DNA of 64,000 bases from Phragmites australis (lineage: Eukaryota; Streptophyta; Magnoliopsida; Poales; Poaceae): positions 8,566,001 to 8,630,000 of the forward strand of contig NC_084943.1 in the NCBI RefSeq assembly GCF_958298935.1. Direction: 5' to 3'. Positions within the stretch are counted from its first letter, which is position 1, and every line of letters starts with the position of its first letter. The translations under genes and the position numbers were made by a program. Shown here piece by piece: positions 1 to 11,292 of the stretch. Below the pieces are notes generated by a model. It was given only the letters and a program-made list of their open reading frames with translations, did no database searches and was not told where the DNA came from.

Positions 1-365
1 TTCTCGATTTGCCTCCCCTGCACGACGCCCAGTGCAACGACTTCTTCGACGCCACCATGCGGTACCCTTTTGCTGCCTACTGCCACTGTGGTGGTCCGCG
101 ACCACCGGATCTGACTACTGTGCCATCATTGCGCTCAAGTGCCACCCATGCTCCTATGCCGCACCAAGGATGTCGGAAGGTGGAGGACCTCCTTGACCCC
201 ACACTATAGTGGACCAACTGGACTCCAAACACTCATCTTCAGTGATCAAGGAGCAGAAGAGAGACGTGTAGTATACTTGTGGCCACAAGAACAAGCAGTA
301 GGTAACCGATGAATTCTTTCCTGATGCTTCAACTGAATTGCTCATTAACTTTTATGGTTCCTAGG
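1..365. other. Unassigned left flank
   Basis: This stretch precedes the first recognisable LTR. It has only short overlapping open frames without recognisable motifs. I see no terminal repeat, domain or promoter I can name. It ends at the LTR boundary at 366. Confidence 0.5.
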
Positions 366-1312
366 TGTTGGAGAAAGAGTTCATCTTGCCCCAGCAAGTA
401 CAGAGAGAGTTTCTTCTAAGGAGGAGACTCAAGCTTGGAGACGAAGTTTGAGAGGAAGAAACACCACAATATTGATGATAGAACAATGTATAACTCTGGA
501 AGGAGTATCCCAACGTGACTTGGTGTGATTTCACCTTTATATCTTTTTTTGTTGTCTTTCTTGTTCTCTCCCGCTGTGTCCCCCCTTGCCCAGAGGACCA
601 TGGCCTCCTATTTATAGGTTCATGCGTAGCTTGGCGTACAAGTTATCATAATGTACAAATATATGAGATCTGACCAAATTATTGAGCCTTATCCCAGATA
701 ACTACCTTCTACCCTATCAACCCTATCAGGAAGATAAATATCCACCATGGTAATTATCGTGGTGCCTACCCCCTGAAGGGGGCGAGTCGGTCATCGATTG
801 CGGCCCTGCGCCGCACTATCAGGGGTGTCAGGATAGCCTTCATCACGCCAGGGCATCAGAGTGGCATCCATTAGCCTAGGCCTTTAATGCCTGTCACTTC
901 CTTGTAGGCAAAGCATGACCGGTGCACCCCTTTTGGCAGATCTTTCCTAAGACCTGCTGACTGACCCCGCTACCTTTGGGAAGGCGGGCCAATCAGCCCG
1001 AGGCGGGGGCCTCAGGAGGCATAGAACTGGGAGGTGAAGGCTTTGGGAAGCGGGACACCGGAGGGCTGGGGCTTCGGGAGGCCGAAGCTTCGGAGGATCG
1101 AGGCTTTCGGAGGTCGTGGTTTGGGAGGCTTTGAGAGGTCGAGCCGGTGGAGCCAAGGGAAGGCTTCGTAGGTGTGAAGGGGTACCGTGAAAGGATCTGA
1201 TGACATCAAAGATCGAGCTTTTAATAGAGGGTTTTGGAGATCAAGGCTCTAGAGGGACCTGGATGGTGATCTTTAACCATTATCCTGAGGCTAGTTTATT
1301 TTGCCCCCAACA
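366..1312 (-). repeat. 3' LTR (complete, 947 bp)
   Basis: On the minus strand it starts TGTTGGGGGCAAAATAAAC and ends in CTCCAACA, the usual TG...CA form with short inverted ends TGTTGG/CCAACA. The part from 366 to about 1046 aligns with 6085-6752. The last part, to 1312, has no counterpart because the other LTR is truncated. Confidence 0.8.
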
Positions 1313-1330
1313 GTACCCTCTCATTCTCAG
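1313..1330 (-). other. Polypurine tract
   Basis: On the minus strand this reads CTGAGAATGAGAGGGTAC directly before TGTTGGGGG. It is the purine-rich primer for plus-strand synthesis and fixes the element as minus-strand. Confidence 0.6.
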
Positions 1331-2097
1331 GCCCTAATGTTTCGGAGGGGGGAGAGGATGTAGAGGAAAAATCAACCCCAGCCTGGTATAGTATCAAAGA
1401 TGCCTGATGGCAATTCTCTGTCTTTGAAGTCGCTAGAGTAGATGTTTCGTGTGGGTTTGGAGAATCCCACGCGTTTGCTTGGCGGGACAAGACGTGCCAC
1501 TGCCGCGTTCTGAGTGGATAATGCAGGGGGTCATTTAGAGTCTCGCCTTGTTTTGCTTCGTAGGGATCTATCTTCTTCGTGGCAATTTCTGTACGGTTGT
1601 TTTAGTTTGTATCCCCTAGATGTACTGGTTGTTTAATAATATAACGTGGACCTTCAGGAATGGTCGTGTCTCCTTCCGTATCGGAATGCGAGGGGATCTT
1701 TCGAACGGGTGATCGCATGCGTGCGTGCTTTCGTGCTTCCAAATCATAGTTCTTCGTTCCTTTTGAAGGCGATGGCTGGTTTTTCTGATGACCGGGGTGC
1801 CAAGCCTTCGTATAGATCATTGTTGATTTAGTTTCTTCTGGGGAGAGGTGGCCTCGAGAATTTGGTTGTGATGGATATGTAGGAGAACTGGGTGGAGTAG
1901 TGGTGACATCGTCATCCCTAGTTACTGCATACTCCTCAGGCCTAGGACTGGTAGGGCCTCCTTCCTAATTTGTTCAAGATTTTTGACTCAGCGAAGTCCC
2001 TCTGGAACCTTTGGAGATGAACTCCAGAGGTGGTACTTGACCCTTTGGGTTCTTTAGTGACTGTCCGGGTTGACGACGATGATGTGTTGGAGGCGCA
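1331..2097. other. Retrotransposon interior, non-coding
   Basis: This is interior sequence between the polypurine tract and the 108-bp array. The open frames of 60-70 codons on both strands are short and match no retroelement domain. Nothing more can be supported. Confidence 0.5.
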
Positions 2098-2690
2098 AAT
2101 GAAGGCTTGCAACCCCCTCGGCCCTTAGCCACTGCCCAGCTCCGAAGGTATTCTGTTCGGAGTCTGGCGATGGTGCATCAAAGGTGAAGCCGAAGGCTCG
2201 GTGGGAGAGGCGGTCCGCGACCTCGTTGGCCCTTAGCCGCTGCCCGGCTCCAGAGGTATTCCGTCCAAAGCCTAGCGACGGCGCATTGGAGGCGAAGTCG
2301 AAGGCTAGGAAGGAGAGGTGGTTCATGACCCCCTCGGCCCTTAGCCGCTGCCTAGCTCCGGAGGTATTCCGTCTGGAGCCTGGCGGCGGTGGGTCAGAGG
2401 CAAAGCCGAAGGCTAGGCAGGAGAGGTAGTCCGCAACCCCCTCGGCCCTTAGCTGCTACCCGGCTTCGGAGGTATTCTGTCCGGAGCCTGGCGACGACGC
2501 ATTAGAGGCAAAGCCGAAGGCTAGGCGGGAGAGGTGGGCCATGACCCCCTCAGCCCTTAGTCGCTGCCCGACTCCGGAGGTATTCCGTCCGGAGCCTGGC
2601 GGAGGCGCGTCTGAGGCAACACTGAAGGCTAGGCGGGAGAGGTGGTCTGCGACCCCCTCGACCGTTAGCCCCTACCATGAATTGCGGTCC
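2098..2690. repeat. 108-bp tandem array, about 5.5 units
   Basis: The anchor CCCTTAGCC recurs at 2122, 2230, 2338, 2446, 2554 and (as CCGTTAGCC) 2662, so each spacing is exactly 108 bp with no length drift despite base changes. Units also share GGAGGTATTCCGTCCGGAGCC. Because 108 is divisible by three, frames stay open on both strands (2054-2326 minus; 2184-2429 and 2541-2894 plus) and give repetitive peptides. I regard these as by-products rather than proven genes. Two further units lie at 4975-5160. Confidence 0.85.
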
Positions 2691-2924
2691 TTTTTACGAT
2701 CCGTGTTCGAGTCACATGGTCATACCTTACCCTGTAGGGAGGGGGAACTTTATACCTCTTTGATCTGTGTGCGGTGCTCTTCGGAGACCAGCATGTTTTG
2801 TATCCCTTCGGCATGGAGGCATTACCCTTCAAGATGCTGGGGTACCTTTCCCGTTAGGTCCTTTCAGAACCTTTTCGCCCGGCAGAGTTTCTGAAGAAAC
2901 ATATCCATCACGGGGTTTTTTGGC

Positions 2925-3465
2925 AGTCTGTCCATTGTGCGGAGGTTTTGTAAGGCTCTCCATTGTGCGGAGGTTTAGTAAAGCTCTCCGTTTTTGCCAG
3001 CGGTTTTGTAAAGCTCTCCATTTTTATCGGAGGTTTGGTACAACTCTCCATTTTTACCGAAGATTTTTGGAAGAGCTCTCAGTTTTTGTCGAAGGTTTGG
3101 TAGAGATCTTAGTTTTTACTGGAGGTTTGGTATGACTCTACATTTTTGCCAGAGGTTTGGTAAGACTCTACGTTTTTGTCGGAGGTTTTTGTAAGACTCT
3201 CCGTTTTTGCTAGAGGTTTTTGAAAGACTCCATTTTTGCCGGAGGTTTTTGTAAGATTCTCCATTTTTGCCAGAGGTTTTTATGAGTTTCTGTTTTTGCT
3301 GGAGGTTTTTGTAAGACTCTTCATTTTTGCTAGAGGTTTTTGTAAGACTCTCCGTTTTTACCGGAGGTTTTTGTGAGACTTTGTTTTTTTTGCCGGAGGT
3401 TTTTGTGACACTCTCCATTTTTGTTGGAGGTTTTCATTTTTGCCGGAGGTTTTTGTGAGACTCCT
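2925..3465. repeat. 28-32-bp tandem array, about 18 units
   Basis: Degenerate head-to-tail units follow the pattern GGAGGTTTTTGTAAGACTC then TCCATTTTTGCC. Unit length drifts between 28 and 32 bp. The minus-strand frame 3116-3418 is a repetitive Lys/Asn/Ser-rich peptide and looks like a shadow of the array. Confidence 0.85.
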
Positions 3466-3479
3466 TGGCATGTATTAAT

Positions 3480-4650
3480 GCCAAAGGTCTTACACACTAT
3501 CGGAGCAACGTAATACCTTCTAGGAAACCTAGGCAGTCTTGCCTTCCATGTGACCTAGGCATGCTACGCCCACGGTGTGTAGGCTTGTCATGCTCCCAAG
3601 GAAATGCCCAGGGTGCACCGCAACACTGTCCACCAAGGATGTGCCCTAGCACGTGGCATTTATATGACCGAAGCTAAGCAATGCCTTCCAGGGCACCCTG
3701 GGTATAATCTGCCTTGCATGTGACCTAGGTATATGCGGCGCCCGCGGTATATAAGCAATGCCATACAAAGAGGATTCCTTGAGACAGCATTCCTCAGAGC
3801 ACCGCATCCTCACATCAGGGTAGTCCCCTGATATGAGACGTCCACACACTATCGAGGCTACACAATACCTTCCAGGAAACCTAGGCAGTCTTGCCTTCCA
3901 GGTGACCTAGGCATGCTACGCCCGCGGTGTGTGGGCTCCACTTCCTACCAGGGCAAAGCCTACCCTTCGAGAAACCTTTTCAGGTGACCTTGGGTTTAGG
4001 CAAGCGATACTTACTTGTGCGTGGGCTTGTCACGCCTCTGGAGAAATCCCCTGCGGGCGCCGCAACTATGTTACCAAGGAAGTCCCTTGATAACTGGCAT
4101 CTACACACTATCGAGGCTACACAATACCTTCCATGAAACCTAGGTAGTCTTGCCTTCCAGGTGACCTAGGCATGCTACACCCGCAGTGTGTAGGCATGTC
4201 GTGCAATGAGAATTCCTTGCGACAGCATTCCTCGGAGCACCGCAACTCCGCCACTGAGGACATCCCCTGGGGAGTGGCTTCGACACCCGAGGCTATGCAA
4301 ATGCCGTCCAGGGCACCCTGGGCATAATCTGCCTTGCAGGTGACCTAGGCATAAGCGGCGCCCGTGGTGTGTGGGCCTTACTGTCTACCAAGACTACGCA
4401 ATGCCTTCCAGGAAATCTAGGCAGTATTGCCTTCCTGTTGACCTAGGCATGCTACATCCGCAGTACGTGGGCTTGTCACGCCAGTCGAAAATGTCCAACG
4501 GGTGGCGTCGCAACACGGTCTATCAAGGAAATCTCTTAATACATGGCAACTACACTTCTGAGGCCGCACGATGCCTTCCAAGAAACCTGGGCAGACCCGC
4601 CCCCAGGCGACCTAGGCACAATGCGTCTGCGGGAGTGTAGGGATTTTGCA
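3480..4650. repeat. Dispersed ~95-bp units of two alternating kinds
   Basis: One kind starts ACACACTATCG at 3492, 3844 and 4103, with a related unit near 4388, and carries CCTAGGCAGTCTTGCCTTCC and GACCTAGGCATGCTACGCCC. The other kind, near 3680 and 4290, carries GGGCACCCTGGGTATAATC and TAAGCGGCGCCCG in the matching place. Together they form a loose higher-order arrangement. I know no function for it. Confidence 0.7.
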
Positions 4651-4974
4651 AGTTTATACTAGCTAAGTTTTGTAGTCTACTGTTGGCAATAAGAAGATAG
4701 TTGTAGCATAAAACATAGCTAGGTTATATAACTATTCATGCTAAGTGAGAATGTAACTTAAGTTCTACTGCTTCTACCTAGTGGCTATCTATTGAAAAAG
4801 ACTTTGAGCAGTAAGGTTGGAGGCTTCCAACAGACTCTAACCTGGCCGTATGAAAGACGGATTACTAGATAAGCTACTTTGTGGTTAATAGAGGGTATAC
4901 CTTTGTAGGAATAAGGCCTCTATTGCGAGGTCTGGTGGCCTCGAAGCCTGTGGCTAGGCTAGGAAAGTTGATGC
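4651..4974. other. Retrotransposon interior, no feature seen
   Basis: AT-richer interior between two repeat blocks. I see neither an open frame of note nor a recognisable motif. Confidence 0.4.
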
Positions 4975-5160
4975 TAGCCCCTCTCAACCTTTAGCCGTTG
5001 CCCAGCTCCGGAGGTAATCCATCCGGGGCCTGGCGCCGACGTGTTGGAGGCGTAGTTGAAGGTTAGCCATGAGAGGTGGTCCGTGACCCCCTCAGCCCTA
5101 AGCCATTGCCCGACTCTGGAGGTACTCCGTCCGGAGTCTAGCGGCGGTGTGTCTGTGGCT
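4975..5160. repeat. Two displaced 108-bp units
   Basis: The anchor appears as CCTTTAGCC at 4988 and CCCTAAGCC at 5096, again exactly 108 bp apart, with GGAGGTACTCCGTCCGGAG in the second. These are the same units as at 2098-2690. About 2.3 kb of other repeat sequence separates the two blocks. Confidence 0.8.
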
Positions 5161-5445
5161 CAGTTCTTTTGTTGCTGGTTGTGGTACCGTCGGTAGGGTG
5201 GGTAGCGTTGGTGCAGGGTTCAGGGGCCAGGGATTTGCTCGGTATTTGGCTCTAGGCCTCCGGACCCTGCGTTGTCCTTCTCCCGCTCTTTTTGCGGTCA
5301 TGTGTTCTGCTTGCCTTTCGAGGTATTCCTCCCGGAAGGTCATGAGGTGTGGCAGTCGTTGATGTTGTGGCCGCGCCCTGCTCCGTCTAGGACGCACCCG
5401 TGTGCCTCTGAGGGTGCCGGAGCTTGGAGTTGTCGTTGGGGTCAT
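5098..5445 (-). pseudogene. Arg/Pro-rich ORF, possible gag remnant
   Basis: This 115-codon frame lies on the element's coding strand, downstream of its primer binding site, where gag would be expected. It is very basic with many Arg and Pro, and has a short charged stretch REEYLERQAEHMTAKR near residues 38-53. It has no zinc knuckle. Its 3' end overlaps the displaced 108-bp units. A degenerate gag remnant is possible, but a chance frame in GC-rich DNA is as likely. Confidence 0.2.
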
Positions 5446-6059
5446 TGCTGAAGGTGGTGTGTTCCAGAGCTTGTGGTTTCCACCAGGTTTGCTTCCCCCT
5501 TGGGAGACTATGCCTCCCCGAACGAGGTGGACTAGGGGTTCCCTGTGCGTGGTCCGTGCGAGGGCGGTGTCAGAGGCGCTGGCGTGGTCCGTTCACCCTG
5601 GAGCCCTCTTTCGCCTGAGGGGCCCAAGGAGGGCGCTGGGTGGACAGGCTTTCCGAAGATGTTGGCTCACTCGAGGTATCCCAGGTGTGGTCAAAGGGGA
5701 TACCTGGGGACCAAGTCTAGGTGGGAGCATTCCTGGGTTGGACCGCCCAGAACCATTGGAAGGTGGCCTGCTTGATCGTGGCTTTGGCCCCATCCTCTCC
5801 TGAGGCGGTAAGGTCTTCATCGTGTAGAGGCTGGAAGGCCTCCGTGTTGTCTAGAGCTCCTGTACCGACCCAGGGTTCTAAGTTGACCAAGGTCGGAGGA
5901 ATACCGTCCCATACGGCAGCAGGGATGGGGCATGCATACGGTGCATATGGCTAACGTAGCCATGCATATGGTTGCATGCTTGCAACAGTGGGTATGGTGG
6001 TTCTAGCTAATCCTTTGGTGGTTTTCCTGGTGGATTCCTAACTCTCTTAGCACTTTTGT
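5446..6059. other. 5' leader region of the element, non-coding
   Basis: GC-rich interior between the possible gag frame and the primer binding site, with short overlapping frames on both strands and no domain. A run of GCATACGGTGCATATGG-like steps occurs near 5930-5970. Confidence 0.35.
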
Positions 6060-6061
6060 GT

Positions 6062-6083
6062 TTGAATCCGCACGGACAGCGCG
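6062..6083 (-). other. Primer-binding-site-like sequence
   Basis: Read on the minus strand directly after the right LTR, this gives GCGCTGTCCGTGCGGATTC. It resembles the TGGCGCCGTTGCCGGGGATC class, complementary to tRNA-Asp, used by many plant gypsy elements, with several changes. It supports minus orientation. Confidence 0.45.
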
Positions 6084-6084
6084 C

Positions 6085-6752
6085 TGTTGGAGCAAGAGTT
6101 TGTCTGTCCCCAGCAAGTACGGCGAGAGTTTCTTCTAACAAGGAGACTCAAGCTTGGGGACGAAGTTTGAGAGAAACACCACGAATATATTGATGATAGA
6201 AAAATATATCACTCTGGAAGGAGTATCCCAGCATGACTAGGTGTGCTTTCACCTTTGTATCTTTTTTTGCTGTCTTGCTTTGTTCTCTCCCACTGTGTGC
6301 CCCCTTGCCCAGAGGACCATGACCTCCTATTTATAGGGCCATGTGTAGCTTGGTGTATAAGTTATCATAATGTACAAATATCCGAGATCTGACCAAATTA
6401 CTGGTACTTATCCTGGACAACTACCTTCTACTCTATCGGGGAGATAAATATCCACTGTGGTAATTATCGTGGTGCCTACCCCCTGAAGGGGGAGAGTCGA
6501 TAGCGATTGCGGCCCTACACCACACTGTCAGGGGTGTCAGGATAGCCTTCATCACGCCGGGGTGTCAGAGTGGCATCCATTAGCCTAGGTCTTTAATGCC
6601 GGTCACTTCCTTGTAGGCAAAGCACGACCGGTGCTCCCCTTCCGGCAGATCTTTCCTAAGGCCTGCTGACTCACCCCGCTGCCTTTGGGAAGTTGGCCCG
6701 ATCAGCTTGAGGCGGGGGCCTCGGGAGCCATAGCACCGAGAGGTGATGGCTT
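6085..6752 (-). repeat. 5' LTR, truncated
   Basis: This copy aligns with 366-1046 of the left LTR. It stops at GAGGTGATGGCTTT and is replaced at 6753 by copia-derived sequence, so about 265 bp of its outer end (the U3 end on the minus strand) is missing. Confidence 0.8.
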
Positions 6753-8746
6753 TGTAGTTTAATTAGTATCCACACAACCATTTTATTTGGATTTCTACAA
6801 GTGGTATCATCTTATTATATCCTGGTTCATGAAGATCTCTTCCAAGTGCTCTAACCTTTTTCCTTGAGTTCAACATGTGTGTGTAGGCTTTTTGAGATTG
6901 TTGACAAATAGGGAGAATTTTGATGACCAAAGCAAGATGCAAGTTGCAAGATAGCATAGTTAGGGGAGAACAAGTAAGGAAGCAATATGTCTAGGGATGC
7001 CGGAGTTGACAAAGGAGGAGAAGAAGGAGCTCTTGCAAGAGTCGATCAAGGGAGATAGTGGCGATCGGGGGAGAATTGTCTCCATGGCGGCTATAATGAA
7101 AGAGGGACAAAATGAAGGTAAGAATAAGGTATGTCAAAGATGGAATCTTACCTTTACAGTTGCTATCATTGTTTGTTCTTATCATGCATCCAAGCAAGTA
7201 GGTAAGGCTTTGTGCCATTTACATTTGGTTTTCAATTGCTATATAGTATTTGCCTCTTGCTTCAGTTATGTTGTCATCAATCACCAGAAATAGGAAGATT
7301 GTAGCGAACATGGTCCTCTTAGGGTATGTATGTGATTTTAGAGATTAATGACAATATAGTCAATAGGACTAACATGTTTGTCAACTATATGCTTTAATAG
7401 GTCTCATGGATGTAACGAAAGAGAAGTCACCAAAGCCAGGATAGAGAGGAATGAATTGAACTTGTTCCATGATTTTTTTTTTGTCAAATGGTATTAATTT
7501 CTATACAATTATGTAGAGATTTTCACAAGCTTTTCATACAATCCAAGATCATTAATATTGGTGTTCGGAATAAAAAGTTATGCCGGAAACACGAATTGCT
7601 AATCGACTGAAAATATACATAGCGGATATTTCGGCGTGTACAATTTGAAGAGAAGAGGATAATCCGGTGTTCACAAAAATGAACATGTTGGATAATTCAG
7701 CATTCACAAGAAGTTTTCGGCGGTTTGTTTTTTCACAGAGCTTCTAAATGGGGTCTAATACACGTCGAACCTTCTGGTGTTCATAAGAAAGAAAGTGAAG
7801 TTCCAACGGCTAGTTTGTAGAGACTACATGCCGGATGGTCCGGTGCTTGTAATGTTGCACACGCTAGACCTTCCGGTGAGTAAAACAATATATAACTGTT
7901 GGAGTAGTGGAAAGTTTGAAAAATTAAGACTATATATACCCCTTCACTTGGCCATTTGAAGGTGCTGGTGTCCATGAAAGCTCATAGACACTTGTGAAGA
8001 CATCCAAATCACCAAAGTGCTAAAAATGATCATCCAAGATAATTAAGTAGAAAATTAGAGAGTGATTAGTGCTAATAGGCATAGAGAGAGTTGTCTCTAG
8101 GTGTTGCTGCCTAGAGAGGAGATCAAGGAGTTAGCTTGTACCGAGAGGTACGCCGGCGCCTTGAAATCTTAGTGACTCGTTGGCACCTTGAGCCTTGGTG
8201 GTTTAAGCTTGTTAACCCTCCGATTTGGTGTGGAATGGCGGCAAGACTCTTATACAGGGGTGCGGAGACCCTTACCCTTGTGGTTTAAACTCTAAAGTGA
8301 ACACAACGGCAAGTGACCATAAGAAAGGCTTATAGTGAGACCTTGCTTTTGTGGTTTTATCCACTTGAGACCTTGGTGGCTCAAGGGTCATGATCGGGTG
8401 CCGTCCAGGAGCTATAGCCTAGGTGGCTGCTCAAATGTGGACTAGGGTAACGTTTATACTATCAATGCAACTGGATAAAAATCTCTTATGGTGAGTTTGA
8501 TCTCTCTACCACCTTTATATTTTTGTATTTACTTCTTGCAATCTATCATTGAATGTTATCTTCATACAGTAGTTTGATAGAATTAGCTATAGGTTGCATA
8601 GCTTTGAACGGTAGAATAGACATACTAGATGAATCTAGAGCACATTTAGATTGAAATTGATATAAATTTATCTTGGGAAGTTTTTAGAGTCGATAAGTTT
8701 CAAGTGTTATAATTCACATTTTCTTAGGACATCACCGATCCTTTCA
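6753..8746 (+). mobile_element. SIRE-like Ty1/copia element, 3' portion
   Basis: The sequence holds 3' untranslated interior (6753-7299), a polypurine tract and one LTR. The interior matches the minus strand of about 35188-35480, the same position in the SIRE-like element at 33653-39982. Shared landmarks include GTCGATCAAGGGAGATAGTG and the stretch just before the polypurine tract. No gag or pol remains because the sequence is cut at 6753. The frames at 6997-7293 (plus) and 6991-7218 (minus) lie in this interior and are not recognisable proteins. Confidence 0.75.
7300..8746 (+). repeat. LTR of SIRE-like copia element (1,447 bp)
   Basis: It begins TGTAGCGAACATGGTCCTCTT right after the purine-rich AGGAAGAT and ends near CGATCCTTTCA. 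It aligns along its length with the two LTRs at 33653-35187 and 38446-39982 (opposite strand). Shared sequence includes TATGTGATTTT followed by GATTAATGACAA. No TGGTATCAGAG primer site follows, consistent with a 3' LTR. No matching target-site duplication is visible. Confidence 0.75.
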
Positions 8747-10442
8747 CCTATTTTTTAGTCTATGATTTGAGGGACCATCTCCAAGTGTTCCTCCATACCT
8801 CTATAGATGAACACAAGATATTCATCTATAATCGGCATCAACGAAGCTCACGTAGAACCTCATCATGACATGTTCTATATCATGAAAATATTTTACTTTT
8901 GTTGTAAGGCACGTGCACGTAACTATTAATTAAAAAGTACAAAATCTATCAAACATCTGTCGAGGTAAGAGCTACACCAGCATGATTTCAAGTCATACAG
9001 TCAAGATAGCCGATGGCAACGCGCCACTGCAATAAGATTTGAATTCCAATATTTAAATTAGATAGTTCCATAGTACTCCATTCAAGACGGAAATGAAATG
9101 ATGTACAAAAATGAGATAGTTCCAATATTTAAATGAGACAATTCCAATATCTCGTTATTGACTCCACGGCCAGCTATCTTGTACCAAATGATGGACCGAT
9201 AGAGAATTTCCATCCCGTTTCGCTAGGTCCATGTGTCAACATGGCACTGCATTTCCGATTCAAATATATTGTAAAAGAAATTAGCTTGCACCAAGGTGCT
9301 GTGTCATATTTGATCGGTTACGGAAGGGATATCTATCATTTATTCTGGTCCCTGATGTTTCGTTCCACCTTAAAACCACAGGCATGTACGTGCTCCACGA
9401 ACAAAACCGAGCTCATTGACAGTTTGATACCATTTCTCCGATTTTTTTACGAAGCTTGATGTAACGCTGGTCTCACTCTCGTCTGCTAGACATCATAGAG
9501 TGGTGCAATACCCGTACATTCGCCTACTTTATGGTCCCGTTTCCTGCATCTTCTTTTTGCTCATCTGTGCGACCATGCATGCAAGGACGCGCACGGCGAG
9601 GCTCAAGCAGAAACGCTATTACAACTACGTACGAGACGAGCGACAGCAATTGTCACGGATTTAGCTTCCCGGCTGCCAAGTTGGCCCAGCCATCGCTGTC
9701 AGGCTGTCAGGTTGGCCAAGCCATCATGGAGAATGCAACTACAAAGGAGGGAAGGCATGAACCGAAGCAAGCATCGAAGAACAAATATCAGAATAGCCTT
9801 CTTTCTCCTCCAGCTTCTGCTTCCTTCTCGGCTCCGGCTTTGGTTCTTCCCTCTGCTGCTGCTCTTCCTCTCTATCCCCAGTTCCCCTCTCATCTTACTG
9901 TCTAGCCTTCTCTGCTCCAGCCCCGATTCTTCCCTCTGTTACTGCTCTTCCTCTCTATCCCCAGTTACCCTCTCATTCTACTATCAGGCTAGACGGCTAG
10001 TCCCCATAAGTAGTGCTTCTCCCTTCCCCACTTGTATTCCCTTCCTATGTTTGACAATACATACCACTGGACTTTGAGGGATTCTGTGTGCTTCTGTTGA
10101 TTTGGTCTTTGATCCATTGACATTGAGGAACGTGACAGAAAGGCAAGGCCGGTGAGTTCATTAGAAGTAAATGTGTGACCTGCTACGGCTTCTAGCACTG
10201 GGAGAACCTACTGCTTAGCATCTCCAAGCCCGTGGCCTGACAGACCAGCACAGCACAGCACAGCCAAAGTCCCAACGCTGCGAAGCAGGAGAAGTGAATG
10301 CGTTCGGCCATGCTTTCGCAAGGAACTGCACGCGAGGCAGATTGGCGGATGTCAGGCCATAAATTTCGGCCAACGGATGCACAGGCATTTTGTTTGACGC
10401 GCAGCGCACGATCTTTTGTTGGTGGTGGTAGTTGATGACCAG
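8747..10442. other. Unassigned, possibly low-copy intergenic DNA
   Basis: No retroelement domain, LTR end or terminal inverted repeat is recognised here. The frames 9133-9459, 9531-9905 and 9712-10077 lack motifs and overlap one another. The stretch holds a duplicated pyrimidine-rich segment (9825-9985) and a short AGCAC-type microsatellite near 10245. It is one of the few parts of the window not explained by a transposon. Confidence 0.4.
9825..9985. repeat. Tandem duplication of a pyrimidine-rich ~88-bp unit
   Basis: GCTCTTCCTCTCTATCCCCA occurs in both halves, each preceded by a form of TTCTTCCCTCTG and followed by CCCTCTCAT. The copies differ by a few substitutions and short gaps. Confidence 0.7.
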
Positions 10443-10458
10443 CACTACTTGAAAAACG
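10443..10458 (+). repeat. CACTA left terminal inverted repeat
   Basis: CACTACTTGAAAAACG fits the CACTACNNGAAAA form of plant CACTA ends. The preceding trinucleotide is CAG, the size of target duplication this superfamily makes. Confidence 0.65.
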
Positions 10459-10539
10459 AAAAAAAAATATAATTTAGTAACATGTCGTTATACATCCACC
10501 ATTTATATAGTCTCGAATCATGATTGAATATTGACTCGT

Positions 10540-10880
10540 TACTGATAACATGTTATTAGTGATGGGTTATAATTACCCGTCATTTATCACATTGGTGACT
10601 GTCACTTATGATCTGGTCATAAGTGACGGGTATCTCTTTACCAGTCATAAGTGACATATCATATTATCACCTTTCACTTATGTTCTACTTATAGGTGATG
10701 GATTTCTCTGTAGCAGTCATAAATGACGGATCATGTTAATAACTCGTCACTTATGACTTGGTATAGGTGACAGGTCTTCTTGGACCAGTCATAAGTGATG
10801 AGTCATATCACGACCCGTTATTTATGAATGTAATAAGTGATGGGTAATCTTATGACCTGTCACTTATGATTTAGCTCTGT
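10540..10880. repeat. CACTA subterminal repeats, left
   Basis: About ten copies of AAGTGACGGGT or its complement GTCACTTATGAC occur in both orientations, joined by short AT-rich spacers. Such arrays bind the TNPA-type protein in En/Spm. Confidence 0.75.
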
Positions 10881-11292
10881 TATAAGAGCTGGCCAACTAT
10901 TTTACGCGCCCAACAGTTATAAGACTCAACAGTACTACGCGCACAGTAGATTTAGCAATTTTCTCAGTTCCACTAGAAAACTCGAATATCTTGTTGATTT
11001 GAAATTTAAATTATTACTAGGTCTTTGAAGATTTGCATCTCCCCCTTTTCTCCTCCTCTAACCTCTATTAATTAGATTTTTTGTACTTTGAGTTGTAATC
11101 GCCCATTTTGCATCTTATCCAAAATCTTAGGGTAAGTGAGTTGTATTTATGTTAGATTTGATATTAGGTTTACCCAATCTACCATGAGATATCACATATC
11201 TAGTGTAATTAATTATATGGAATTTTTAATCGCATGACTAATCATGCAATTAAGGTAATTGTTAATGAAGAATAAATATTTTTATATTGTCG

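Larger units (their letters stand above)
366..6752 (-). mobile_element. Non-autonomous LTR retrotransposon with repeat-filled interior
   Basis: Two direct repeats, 366-1312 and 6085-6752, begin with the same TGTTGGAG(A/C)AAGAGTTT-type end and stay similar throughout. Orientation is minus: a polypurine tract lies next to the left repeat at 1313-1330 (minus strand), and a primer-binding-site-like GCGCTGTCCGTGCGGATTC lies next to the right repeat. The interior of about 4.8 kb has no recognisable protease, integrase or RT. Instead it holds a 108-bp array, a roughly 30-bp array and roughly 95-bp dispersed units. It would therefore need proteins from another element. The LTR ends and the tRNA-Asp-like primer site suggest a Tat-type gypsy relative, which is inference. 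The right LTR is cut at 6752, so the element is truncated on its 5' side. Confidence 0.75.

Noticed and set aside
947..1209. Pro-rich minus-strand frames near a TATA-less region
   Set aside because: Inside an LTR and overlapping in two frames.
2925..3465. Array of short regular repeats considered as CRISPR
   Set aside because: Units are contiguous with no unique spacers, and the context is a plant retrotransposon.
9531..10077. Possible small host gene (frames of about 120 codons)
   Set aside because: Two overlapping frames, a pyrimidine-rich duplication and no recognisable motif or promoter.
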